Of a stretch of DNA of 64,000 bases, positions 53,364 through 61,497 are shown one piece after another (the stretch's first letter is position 1; each line of letters opens with the position of its first letter). The stretch comes from Ignavibacteriales bacterium. Its GTDB lineage: Bacteria > Bacteroidota > Ignavibacteria > Ignavibacteriales > Ignavibacteriaceae. Under the pieces are notes generated by a model. That model did not search any database. It saw nothing but the letters and a program-made list of their open reading frames with translations, and had not been told where the DNA came from. The stretch covers positions 2,790,001 through 2,854,000 of the forward strand of contig CP065001.1 of the NCBI GenBank assembly GCA_016700155.1, read 5' to 3'. A program made the translations under genes and the position numbers.

Positions 53364-54617
53364 TTAAGCGGCTTTTTTCAAATCCGATTTTAGTGATCTT
53401 ATAAATATTTTCGTTAATAAATCTTCTTTTAAAACTTCGTTTGCAAGTTTGATAATATCTTCGCTTGTAGTGTTATCAACTCTTTCAACAAACGATTCAA
53501 CAGGAATAATTTTTCCAAAATAAATAACAGAACTTGCAGCACGTATCATCCTGTTGGTAGTGTTTTCAAGACTAAGATAAGTGCTTCCTTTTAAATATTC
53601 TTTTACTCTTTTTAATTCTCTTGCGCCTACTTCAGTTGTTCTCAGTTTATTAAATTCTTTTGAAAGAACATTTAGCACTTTATCAACCTGTTTGTTGTTG
53701 GTTGAAAAGTAAACTCCAAATGTTGAAGTATCTGAAAAAGAATTAATAAAAGAATTTATCTGGTAAGTGATTCCAAGTTTCTCTCTTACTTCCTGGAATA
53801 ATCTTGAACTGCTTCCTTCGCCAAGTATATTTGAAAGTACATGAAGTTTTATTCTTTGCTCGTCATCCTTATATCCGTATGAACTTTTACCGATTATACA
53901 ATGAACCTGCTGAATATCTTTTTCAATCACTTTGTTTATTTCTGATTGATGTGAAGCAAGTTTTCTTTTACTCTTTGATGCACTGGATATTCTATTAATA
54001 TATTTTTCTGCACACCTTACAACCTGATGATGTTCAACATTTCCTGAAACAGCTATCAGAATATTGCCTGATAAATAATGGTTGTGATGAAACGCGTGTA
54101 ATTTATCCGAATCAAAACTTAAAAGATTTTTTTCCGTTCCGATTATCGGCTGACTTAAAGTACTTCCTTTGAACAATACTTCTTCAAACTTGTCAAAAAT
54201 TAATTCTTCGGGATTATCATTGATATCATTTAATTCATCGATGACAACACCCGCTTCTTTTTTAATTTCCTTTTGTTTGAAGAGCGGTTCCTGAACCATA
54301 TCAGCAATCACTTCAAAAGTTTTTTCAAAATATTTCGTCATTCCCCTTCCGTAAAAGCATGTATGTTCTTTGGAAGTGAACGCGTTCAAATAACCGCCGC
54401 AGGATTCAATCTCCTCAGATATTTTTTTTGCTGATCTTTTTTTGGTTCCTTTAAAAACCATGTGTTCGATGAAATGTGAAATACCATTCTCATCATTTTT
54501 TTCATCACGGCTGCCGACATTAAACCAGAAGCCGAGGGAAAAAGATTTTAAGTGAGGAATATTTTCAGAGACGATTTTTACACCGCCTGGAAGTGTTGAA
54601 ATATTAAACTGGGTCAA
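53364..54617 (-). CDS. M16-family zinc metallopeptidase (processing-peptidase-like)
   Basis: Predicted zinc endopeptidase, 417 residues, the size of a single M16B subunit. The inverted zinc motif HFIEH lies in NGISHFIEHMVFKGT (about 44-58), with the downstream Glu in KEAGVVIDELND. The second half is the inactive M16 C-terminal domain with the Arg/Tyr peptide-binding strand. No signal peptide is visible, so it is probably cytoplasmic. It is the first gene of a transcript leading into nuoG-H-I and has a good promoter. A role in complex I maturation is only an inference from position. Confidence 0.92.
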   Translation of the reverse strand: MTQFNISTLPGGVKIVSENIPHLKSFSLGFWFNVGSRDEKNDENGISHFIEHMVFKGTKKRSAKKISEEIESCGGYLNAFTSKEHTCFYGRGMTKYFEKTFEVIADMVQEPLFKQKEIKKEAGVVIDELNDINDNPEELIFDKFEEVLFKGSTLSQPIIGTEKNLLSFDSDKLHAFHHNHYLSGNILIAVSGNVEHHQVVRCAEKYINRISSASKSKRKLASHQSEINKVIEKDIQQVHCIIGKSSYGYKDDEQRIKLHVLSNILGEGSSSRLFQEVREKLGITYQINSFINSFSDTSTFGVYFSTNNKQVDKVLNVLSKEFNKLRTTEVGARELKRVKEYLKGSTYLSLENTTNRMIRAASSVIYFGKIIPVESFVERVDNTTSEDIIKLANEVLKEDLLTKIFIRSLKSDLKKAA

Positions 54618-54649
54618 AGAAAAATTACCGTTTTTAGTTATTTGAAGTG

Positions 54650-54681
54650 CAAATATAGAGAATGAGTATTAGCTAATCAAG
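54650..54681 (-). promoter_or_regulatory. Promoter for the M16 peptidase-nuoGHI operon
   Basis: On the minus strand CTTG (54678-54681), 20 bases, then TATATTTG (54650-54657). Both boxes and the spacing are identical to those of the str promoter. It sits 33 bases upstream of the M16 start. Confidence 0.75.
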
Positions 54682-54720
54682 GTAAGGTTGAGATGAAAAA
54701 ATGATGAAAAGGATATTGAC

Positions 54721-54730
54721 ATAACTGTTT
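54721..54730. repeat. Short direct repeat, left copy
   Basis: ATAACTGTTT matches ATAACTATTT at 55627-55636 in nine of ten bases. The two copies flank the orphan gene 54827-55621 and may mark the ends of an inserted cassette. Confidence 0.35.
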
Positions 54731-54771
54731 GGCGCTTGACGAAGAAGTGGATTAAGAAACACAAAATTTAA

Positions 54772-54785
54772 TTTAAGCGCTTAAA
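54772..54785. repeat. 14-base perfect palindrome
   Basis: TTTAAGCGCTTAAA lies just past the 3' end of the orphan gene. With GGCGCTT at 54731-54737 it forms a larger imperfect inverted repeat. It may be an operator or the trace of a recombination site. Confidence 0.35.
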
Positions 54786-54826
54786 CAACTTTTTTGCCAA
54801 TCGTCTATTATATGCTGTGATTTCTG

Positions 54827-55621
54827 TCATTCTGTTGTCGGTAATATCTTGTCAGTTAAATACTTTTTCCATTCTATCCCAGTAAATTCACAGTTCCCAC
54901 TATAGATTTTAGCATTGGGAAAGTCTGCAAGAATTGATGTAAGGTCGTTCCAAACATCCTTTAAATCTTCATCCTTGTTTTCAAAACTCAAACTCAATTT
55001 CGCATTTTTGAGTTTCAAATAATTTATGAATATCCCCTCTTGCGTTGATTTAATTCTATCCGCAAGTTGTATGTAGTAACCCTGATAGTCTGGATAAGGT
55101 ACCTGTTCTGGTTGTCTTTCATCACCAGCGTAATAGCGAAACAAAATGTTGTGTCCATATTTGCTTAAATTCTCTTTCCAAAATTCAGGTCTGGGAATTT
55201 CAGAAAAGTCGCTTGTTAAATAAATTTCTGTCTCACTTGTCCAAGGCTTAAAAGTTGTTTTTATCAATTCTAGTTCTTCAATAACAAGACTGTCTGTTAC
55301 AAGTCGAATTGTCACAGGTGTCGAGAATTCCAAGCAAATTCCATTTTCAACTTCTATTACTTCAATACTTTCGATGTAGTTTTTATCGCCAACACTTGTC
55401 ATGGCTTTGTCATATGTCCATTCGTAAATTTTAGATGGAATGATTTTGAAAGGTAAAATGTGTCTTTCGGAATTTGCCTTATAGTTTGCATTTACGTTAT
55501 AACCAACAATAATCTCCAACGGATTTTCCCTAACTGACAAAACGTGCCCATCTACAAAATAGAAGTTGTCGGACAACCATTTGTCAAGGTCGTTGAATGT
55601 ATTTATTGTCGTTCTTAGCAC
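54827..55621 (-). CDS. Orphan protein of unknown function
   Basis: 264 residues with no signal peptide, transmembrane span or motif I recognise. It is rich in aromatic and acidic residues and reads as a soluble cytoplasmic alpha/beta protein; the middle has paired strands (ESIEVIEVENGICLEFSTPV). The start is a GTG at 55621 with no ribosome site. Codon choice differs somewhat from the flanking genes by eye (more GAC, TTG and TCC). It is flanked by a short direct repeat and by a truncated RhuM-family remnant, so horizontal acquisition is likely. An immunity or defence role would be a guess. Confidence 0.6.
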   Translation of the reverse strand: MLRTTINTFNDLDKWLSDNFYFVDGHVLSVRENPLEIIVGYNVNANYKANSERHILPFKIIPSKIYEWTYDKAMTSVGDKNYIESIEVIEVENGICLEFSTPVTIRLVTDSLVIEELELIKTTFKPWTSETEIYLTSDFSEIPRPEFWKENLSKYGHNILFRYYAGDERQPEQVPYPDYQGYYIQLADRIKSTQEGIFINYLKLKNAKLSLSFENKDEDLKDVWNDLTSILADFPNAKIYSGNCEFTGIEWKKYLTDKILPTTE

Positions 55622-55626
55622 AGCAG

Positions 55627-55636
55627 ATAACTATTT
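55627..55636. repeat. Short direct repeat, right copy
   Basis: ATAACTATTT, the partner of 54721-54730. It covers the stop codon of the RhuM-family remnant, so the junction between that remnant and the orphan gene lies here. Confidence 0.35.
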
Positions 55637-55926
55637 ACTTTTCTTCCATGCAGAAATCTTCTTTACTTCTCTTGAGACTTCTCTAACCCCCTCTTTTTGA
55701 ACTACTCGAATTTTTCGAGTAGTTGACTCATTCTGTAGTTCACCACTATTGTAAATTTCCTTTAGGTGATATGTAATTGTATGACTTTCAACTCCAAACA
55801 ACTCTGCCATTCTCTTCTGACTTAACCAAAATGTTTCATCCTGAAAAAAACTTCAACTCTAACGTCGCCGTTTGGTGATGAGTAGAATATTATTTCATTT
55901 GAACCTGCCGAATTTTCTTTAGTCAT
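55631..55926 (-). pseudogene. RhuM-family remnant, frameshifted and truncated
   Basis: From the ATG at 55926 the frame reads SNEIIFYSSPNGDVRVEVFF and then stops soon after. Adding one base to the seven-T run (55844-55850) restores FQDETFWLSQKRMAELFGVE and on to ESTTRKIRVVQKEG, the typical N-terminus of RhuM-like proteins. Those are normally about 330 residues; here the match ends after about 90 and a stop follows. So there is both a one-base deletion in a homopolymer and a missing two-thirds. A perfect ten-base inverted repeat lies inside (55701-55723). The parent family is linked to phage, virulence loci and toxin-like functions. Confidence 0.7.
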
Positions 55927-55943
55927 TCAAATACAAAACTTTT

Positions 55944-57164
55944 TTAGTTTTCTACCAACTCAGGATACTTCTCCTGGTACTTAACAAAAAACTCACCGAT
56001 AGCATTATAAGCTTCTGTAAGAATTTGTTCATTCGGCAGAAAGACTACTCTGAAATGTTTTGTACCGGGAACCTGACCAAAGCCGCTGCCGGGAACTATT
56101 ACAACCCCGGTTTCTTTTATAAGTTCACCTACAAAATGTGCGTCCGGTTGTTTCATATGCAACCTTGGAAAGGCATAAAAAGCACCTTCGGGTTTTACAC
56201 AGGATATTCCCGGGATTGCATTAAGCATTTCAACTGTAAGATCTCTGCGTTTAGTCAGCTTCGCCATTGCATCAGTAAGATGATCCTGGTTTCCTTCGAG
56301 TGAAATTTTTATTCCGTATTGCTCGGGATGATTTGCCGATAAACGTGCACGGAGAATTTTATTTATCGCTTCTATGTAGTCTGATAAAACTTCTTTCTGC
56401 CCGCTTACAATTCCCCAGCCTATTCTGAATCCGGGAACCATATAATTTTTTGAAAGCCCACCGAATGTAATGCATGAAACCTCTTTATTCAGTGAACCGA
56501 TTGAGATATGTTTTTTACCATCGAATAAAAGTTTGTCGTAAATCTCATCTGCAAAAATCACAAGGTTATGCTTAAGCGCGAGATCAACTATCTGCTGTAA
56601 ATTTTCTTTTGTATAAAGTGAACCTGTCGGGTTATTCGGATTGATAAGAATTATCGCTTTCGTCTTATCATTAATCTTTGATTTGATGTCCTCGACATCA
56701 GGCAGCCAGCCGTTTTCTTCATCAAGATAATAAGGATTTTCCATCATCTGAAGTTTGCTGGCAATTGCTGTGTAAAGCGGATAGCCGGGAGTTGGTGTAA
56801 GAACATTTTCTCCGTCGTTTACCAGAGCAGTCAGACAAATATCGATTGCTTCACTAGCACCGGTTGTAACAAAAATATCATGAACGTTAGTAATGCCTTT
56901 TCGTTCTGCTTCCTTTTCAATTGCCTGCACAGCTTCTTTAATTCCTGATGAAGGAGCATAACCATTAAGATTTTTCAACATTGCTTTATATGTTTCTTCA
57001 ACAAGATGTTTAGGCGGTTCGAAATCATAAAGATTGGGGTCACCGATATTTAAATACAACATTTCTTTACCAGATTTTGCAACCTGATTTGCAAGTACAA
57101 CAATATCACGTACTGCGTAAGTTATGTTATCTGTTCTTATTGCTGGAATAATTTTGCTGATCAT
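55944..57164 (-). CDS. PLP-dependent class I aminotransferase (alanine/aspartate type)
   Basis: Transfers amino groups between amino acids and 2-oxoacids in the cytoplasm. The protein has 406 residues from the ATG at 57164, which has GGAG seven bases upstream; a TTG at 57191 would add nine residues without support. Fold type I motifs are clear: GYAPSSGIKEAV, TTGASEAI, INPNNPTGSLYT, FADEIYDKL, and the PLP lysine in FGGLSKNYMVPGFRIGW. The sequence resembles AlaA-type glutamate-pyruvate transaminases, but the substrate cannot be fixed from sequence alone. It appears monocistronic. Confidence 0.92.
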   Translation of the reverse strand: MISKIIPAIRTDNITYAVRDIVVLANQVAKSGKEMLYLNIGDPNLYDFEPPKHLVEETYKAMLKNLNGYAPSSGIKEAVQAIEKEAERKGITNVHDIFVTTGASEAIDICLTALVNDGENVLTPTPGYPLYTAIASKLQMMENPYYLDEENGWLPDVEDIKSKINDKTKAIILINPNNPTGSLYTKENLQQIVDLALKHNLVIFADEIYDKLLFDGKKHISIGSLNKEVSCITFGGLSKNYMVPGFRIGWGIVSGQKEVLSDYIEAINKILRARLSANHPEQYGIKISLEGNQDHLTDAMAKLTKRRDLTVEMLNAIPGISCVKPEGAFYAFPRLHMKQPDAHFVGELIKETGVVIVPGSGFGQVPGTKHFRVVFLPNEQILTEAYNAIGEFFVKYQEKYPELVEN

Positions 57165-57200
57165 AAAAAGCTCCGGTAAAGTTGTTTTCAAAATTCACTA

Positions 57201-57208
57201 CAAACTTA
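57201..57208 (-). promoter_or_regulatory. Possible -7 box for the aminotransferase
   Basis: On the minus strand TAAGTTTG matches TAnnTTTG, 36 bases before the ATG. The -33 region lacks a TTG, and a tandem octamer repeat begins just upstream of it. Confidence 0.4.
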
Positions 57209-57239
57209 AATAAAATTAGGGTGAAGTGCAGTGAGGAAG

Positions 57240-57303
57240 TTGAAAGATTGAAAGATTCAAAAATTGAAAGATTGATTGTTTGAATGGTTGAATGAGTGAA
57301 TGA
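57240..57303. repeat. Octanucleotide tandem repeat, eight degenerate units
   Basis: Eight consecutive 8-base units without gaps: TTGAAAGA, TTGAAAGA, TTCAAAAA, TTGAAAGA, TTGATTGT, TTGAATGG, TTGAATGA, GTGAATGA. It lies between the terminator of the upstream secreted-protein gene and the likely aminotransferase promoter. Confidence 0.85.
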
Positions 57304-57314
57304 AAAAATTAACT

Positions 57315-57351
57315 CCGGTTCCGATTAAACTTTATATTAAACCGAAACCGG
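57315..57351 (-). terminator. Terminator after the 57366-59354 gene
   Basis: On the minus strand CCGGTTTCGGTTTAA pairs with TTAATCGGAACCGG (about 12 pairs with two wobbles), followed a few bases later by a run of six T. It starts about 15 bases after the stop codon. Confidence 0.7.
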
Positions 57352-57365
57352 AAATTGTATTAGAA

Positions 57366-59354
57366 TTACTTGGTAAGTATCATCTTTTTAGTTTGAACAA
57401 ACTCACCTACTTTTAACTGGTAATAATACACCCCACTCGCGAGCTGGGATCCATCAAACTCAACTTCATAAATACCAGCTTCTCTAAATTCATCAACAAG
57501 TGTTGCAACCTCTCTTCCAAGTACATCATAAACTGTGAGTGATACAAAATTATTTTGTGCCAGTGAGTAATTGATCGTTGTTACAGGGTTGAAAGGATTT
57601 GGATAGTTCTGTTCAAGAGTATAATTATCTGCCTGAGTAAAATCATCCGATTGTACGATCAGTTTATCAATTAAGCTGTTTGTAATTGTTAGTTCTTCAC
57701 CTGGATTGATAACAGAGTTTAGCTCATTACCATATGCATCTTTTATCAGCCCAGTCATATTTTCAACTTTAATTGTAACCGGGTATTTTACTCCTGTCAT
57801 TTCAATAATCTTTTGAGAACTAATTTCCTCAGCAATTCTTCCACTGCTATACCTGATGTCAAATATTCCTGCTGGCGGCGGTGGTGGCAGTTCATATTTC
57901 TCAAGATCAGTCTGACTATTTACTGCAAACAGAGTATAACTTTTTCCTGTTGCATCAGTTATTATTATTCTTCCAAACTCTTCTTTAAATAATTCTTCAG
58001 AACTACTTTTCTTACTAAAAGAATTAGGTAAGGTAGAAACACATGTAGTATCAATTATTAATTTCCCATAGCCCGAAGTCTTTACCCAATATGCAAAACC
58101 TGCTTCCAGGGTGTCAGCTACCTGGTAGCCGCCCGAAAATTCATAAAACGGTGATGAGATTAGACCAGGAGGTATTGAAATAATACTGTTAACAGGAAAT
58201 GGTCTTTCATAGGCGCCTATAAGCTGCCAACCATCGTTTACTACTATTGGAAAATGAGGCATTTTGCGAATGCCCTGGGCTGGCCATTCATCCCCGGTAT
58301 TGTACGTAATATTACCTGCATTCCTCATCCAGTATCCTCTCCCGGGTTCAACGGTAGTCACTGCCTGATATCCATTATCAAATTGGTATACGCTTGCAGC
58401 CGGATCTCTTCCCGGCCACCAAGTATCTACAGATAGAGGGGCGGGAAGAATACGACCGGGTATTGATACAATATTCCAATTATCGGCTATATCAATGGAC
58501 AGTTGAAAAAATTGAGGATTAAGAGTGGTAGGCAGGTCTACAGTTTTACAATCATTAAGCGGGTTTCCATCACCTTGTAGCTGCGAACATACCGTAAGCG
58601 ATGAAAAACCAGTGAAATCCATTTCATCAAAAACTGAGCGTGTAGCATCGGGCTCAAGATTGTAAACCCATCTCGTATAATCGATTGAAGTATCTGTACC
58701 TGTTAGCGTATATTGCACCGGAAAACTTTGAGTAACTGAACCAGAATTTAAATACGAAAACCAATGGAAACACGGGTTGTTTGTCGTAGCATACTCATTA
58801 ATACCAACATCTGATTCAATATAAGCGCTAATAATTACTTCATCGATCCAATCCATATCAATCAGCGAATGATTACCTATTATTGTGAATGATAGATAAG
58901 TTGTTAAGCCAACATTTTGTAAAATTTTAATGTTTATAACGTCGGCACAATTATAAACATTTTCTGCAAGGTTGTAACCTTCATTTACCCAGGTTCCACC
59001 GTCTGTGCTGGACTGAATTCTTAAAGCCACACCAGCCGTATCAGAACAACTAAGCTTCTGAGCAAACTGAAGAGTAAGAATTGAAAAACCTGCAGTATTA
59101 ATTGGTCCCACAATTAATCTGGAGACACCAATACCAGCAGTTCCTGTAAACATCACCTCGTTTGGTGTACCGCCGGCATTTGCACTCTGGCTAATACTCC
59201 ATCTGGGACTTAAAGTAGAAGTCTGCGTCCAGAATGGTGGAAAATTAGGTCCGTTAAACTTCTGCTGATACGGTATATTGATTTGCGCAACAGCCGTTGA
59301 GCAGAAAAAGATTACTGTTGAGAAAACAATAGTTAAGAAAGAAAGATTTTTCAT
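57366..59354 (-). CDS. T9SS-sorted secreted protein
   Basis: Secreted protein of 662 residues. The signal peptide (MKNLSFLTIVFSTVIFFCSTAVA) precedes a region (about 25-190) with Trp/Gly-rich beta sequence and paired cysteines, resembling MAM/LamG-like adhesive modules (WTQTSTLSPRWSISQSAN, RIQSSTDGGTWVNEGYN). The central part has repeated WWPGRDP/YWMRN stretches. The end (about 580-662) is a T9SS type A sorting domain with EQNYPNPFNPVTTI and QTKKMILTK. It lies downstream of the FG-GAP lipoprotein, co-oriented, 72 bases apart. Function beyond export is unknown. Confidence 0.83.
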   Translation of the reverse strand: MKNLSFLTIVFSTVIFFCSTAVAQINIPYQQKFNGPNFPPFWTQTSTLSPRWSISQSANAGGTPNEVMFTGTAGIGVSRLIVGPINTAGFSILTLQFAQKLSCSDTAGVALRIQSSTDGGTWVNEGYNLAENVYNCADVINIKILQNVGLTTYLSFTIIGNHSLIDMDWIDEVIISAYIESDVGINEYATTNNPCFHWFSYLNSGSVTQSFPVQYTLTGTDTSIDYTRWVYNLEPDATRSVFDEMDFTGFSSLTVCSQLQGDGNPLNDCKTVDLPTTLNPQFFQLSIDIADNWNIVSIPGRILPAPLSVDTWWPGRDPAASVYQFDNGYQAVTTVEPGRGYWMRNAGNITYNTGDEWPAQGIRKMPHFPIVVNDGWQLIGAYERPFPVNSIISIPPGLISSPFYEFSGGYQVADTLEAGFAYWVKTSGYGKLIIDTTCVSTLPNSFSKKSSSEELFKEEFGRIIITDATGKSYTLFAVNSQTDLEKYELPPPPPAGIFDIRYSSGRIAEEISSQKIIEMTGVKYPVTIKVENMTGLIKDAYGNELNSVINPGEELTITNSLIDKLIVQSDDFTQADNYTLEQNYPNPFNPVTTINYSLAQNNFVSLTVYDVLGREVATLVDEFREAGIYEVEFDGSQLASGVYYYQLKVGEFVQTKKMILTK

Positions 59355-59426
59355 AATAGTTCTCCTGTAATTTGAGAGTACTTAGGACTTTAAATGTTGT
59401 TATTTATAGTTGAACTCCTTCAATGT

Positions 59427-61145
59427 TTAAAAAACATGAGTTTCTGTACTGCGAATAATAAATATCGCACCATAATCTCTCATACCAACAACAATATCAG
59501 CTGTACCATCCCCATCAAGATCACCTGTTGCCATTGATAAAATAAATCCTTTAAAATGGTCACCTTCTTTTACAGGCAATTTAATTTTATAATCATAAGA
59601 AGATTCTAAAATCTTCTTACCCCCTACTAAACAATCCTCGAAAGCAATAGTCAACAAATCACCATTAACTGTCAGAACAACTGGATTCGCAATCTCTAGG
59701 TGTAATCCTTTATGACCTCCAAAAGAAGATGAACCTAAATTTTCCCAATAGCTTAGATTAGCTGATCTGTAATCAAGTGTAGACAAATCAATTTTTCCAT
59801 CAAAGTTATAATCAAATCCCGCAACCCAAACTGGTTCAATGAGACTTTCTTTTATATACTCACCTAAATAACTTACACTTGAACCGGGGTTGAATAAAAT
59901 AATGGCTTCATTATTGGATTTATTTGTAATTGCCAAATCCAAATTGCCAACTCCATCAAGATTTGCAGCAGCGATCGAGACTAACTCATTTGGTTTTCCT
60001 GATGTTGAGCCTCCAGATATAGGAATTTCAATTGCGGTTTCAAAGCTACCATCATCTTTCCCTATCATGATTGAAACCGATGATCCTGGTGAGTTCGCAG
60101 TTGCAATATCATCAATATTTCCATCTCCATCTAAATCATTTACAATAATTGCTTTCGGATTACCACCAACATCAATTAAATCGTAACCTGAAATAATACC
60201 GCTTCCATCATTAAAAATAACAGCGACTACTCCAAGCTCTTCCAATGCCACAGCAATATCTACACTACCAGAAAGGTCGAAATCACCCAAAGCTACTCCA
60301 CTTGGTTTTGAATCATGGGGTAATCCCAAAGTTGAAATAGGATCATCGTCGATTCCATTAATAACTTGTACGTTTACAGCAGCAATATCGCTTGAAACAA
60401 CCACTATATCATTTCTGTGATCATTATTCATATCATCAATCGCAACATATTGATAGGAGTCTTTTATAGGTTCGTCAATGCCAAGCGGTGCACCAAAAAT
60501 ATGGTATGGATCAGCAATATATTCATAGCATTGCCACAATGTATCTGAAGAAGGGCAATCTTCTGTGTCACAAGTGAGGAATAAGTGAACGATCTCTGGA
60601 ACATGAGGCTTCGTATAACCAGTAATTTCGCTTTCGCTTATTACTTTAAGATCATCTAATTCATAAACTCTTGCTTTTTCCGTATGTAAAGAAGCATCTG
60701 CTGGTGCTTTAAAATTTCTTCCCCGGATAGTAACAAATGTTCCACCTAGTTCTGAACCCTTATTCGGTTCAATCCTAAAAATTTCAATATCTTCAGTATA
60801 GGTAAATTCAAAACTATTACTTCTATCATCATCGGTTACTACATATACCTTAATAGTTTCTGGAATTGGCCAGGCTGGGACCTCGAATTGTAATTTTCTG
60901 TATGGTAAGTTCCTAATTTTTCTGATTTCATCCTTATTAATTCTCGTGCCCCCGAAGTCAATATATTCATAATTGTTAAAAGCATTCTGATTTACCCAAG
61001 CGTCAACAGTAAGACCACCTTTCATTGAGGTACAGTGTTTATCAATGTAATGTAATTCTGGAGTACAACCAATAAAAAAGGAAACTACAAATACTATTAG
61101 GATAGTAAACCGTAAGTACAAATAATTATTGAAATTCGTTTTCAT
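59427..61145 (-). CDS. Lipoprotein with IPT/TIG domain and FG-GAP/VCBS repeats
   Basis: Predicted surface lipoprotein of 572 residues. The signal ends at the lipobox FFIGC (Cys27). An IPT/TIG immunoglobulin-like domain follows (IEPNKGSELGGTFVTIRGRN, about 130-200). Then come about six FG-GAP/VCBS repeats with calcium-type loops: DDMNNDHRND, GDFDLSGSVD, NDLDGDGNIDD, ANLDGVGNLD, DYNFDGKID and GDLDGDGTAD, which would build a beta-propeller. Such proteins act in adhesion or carbohydrate binding. It stands between the repeat-rich gap and the T9SS protein. No T9SS domain is present, which fits lipid anchoring. Confidence 0.82.
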   Translation of the reverse strand: MKTNFNNYLYLRFTILIVFVVSFFIGCTPELHYIDKHCTSMKGGLTVDAWVNQNAFNNYEYIDFGGTRINKDEIRKIRNLPYRKLQFEVPAWPIPETIKVYVVTDDDRSNSFEFTYTEDIEIFRIEPNKGSELGGTFVTIRGRNFKAPADASLHTEKARVYELDDLKVISESEITGYTKPHVPEIVHLFLTCDTEDCPSSDTLWQCYEYIADPYHIFGAPLGIDEPIKDSYQYVAIDDMNNDHRNDIVVVSSDIAAVNVQVINGIDDDPISTLGLPHDSKPSGVALGDFDLSGSVDIAVALEELGVVAVIFNDGSGIISGYDLIDVGGNPKAIIVNDLDGDGNIDDIATANSPGSSVSIMIGKDDGSFETAIEIPISGGSTSGKPNELVSIAAANLDGVGNLDLAITNKSNNEAIILFNPGSSVSYLGEYIKESLIEPVWVAGFDYNFDGKIDLSTLDYRSANLSYWENLGSSSFGGHKGLHLEIANPVVLTVNGDLLTIAFEDCLVGGKKILESSYDYKIKLPVKEGDHFKGFILSMATGDLDGDGTADIVVGMRDYGAIFIIRSTETHVF

Positions 61146-61280
61146 AAAAACCTCCTAAAGTTTTATTAATAACGATTATTGGATAGTTAAATTTTCAATT
61201 CAAAAATAGTTTTTACCAGATGGGTCTGCTTTCGTTTTTGTAACTATCTCTGGCGTTTTTGTAACAAAAAGGATTGTTAG

Positions 61281-61359
61281 GTCACCCTGAACTGACCGAA
61301 GGTCAAGCTGAATCCCTGTCCTGAATTTGTTTCAGGATCTTATATAATTTCAGGGTCTT
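61281..61359. repeat. REP-like palindromic repeat cluster
   Basis: Begins GTCACCCTGAACTGACC and contains two hairpins: TGACC/GGTCA (61293-61305) and CCTGAA/TTCAGG (61320-61336), followed by a second TTTCAGGGTCT. The CCTGAA-TTTG-TTTCAGG form is the same type as the element inside the histidine kinase gene at 62645-62709. It lies in a non-coding gap. Confidence 0.7.
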
Positions 61360-61376
61360 AATAACGATTTTGTAGA

Positions 61377-61497
61377 TGAGGCTGTCTCAAAGGTAATTTT
61401 ATAGGTTACACTGAGCCTGTCGAAGTGTGAATTTATTCGATAATGTCTGTCTTCGACAAGCTCAGACTGACAAATTTAGACTTTTGAGACAGCCTCA
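61377..61497. mobile_element. MITE-like element with terminal inverted repeats
   Basis: 121 bases bounded by TGAGGCTGTCTCAAA and its inverted copy (61377-61391 and 61483-61497; GT/AC extend the match beyond one mismatch). Inside, CTGAGCCTGTCGAAG (61411-61425) and CTTCGACAAGCTCAG (61451-61465) form a second inverted pair with one mismatch. The whole can fold into one long hairpin. It has no coding capacity, so it would move only with a transposase in trans. No clear target duplication was seen. It ends about 35 bases past the kinase gene and may also act as its terminator. Confidence 0.7.

Noticed and set aside
54721..54790. Integron attC-like recombination site after the orphan gene
   Set aside because: GTTAT-type ends and inverted arms hint at it, but the paired RYYYAAC/GTTRRRY boxes do not both occur in the right orientation. 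Kept only as a short direct repeat.
57240..57303. CRISPR array
   Set aside because: The units are eight bases, contiguous and without spacers, so this is a simple tandem repeat. No CRISPR-like repeat-spacer pattern or cas gene was seen in the window.
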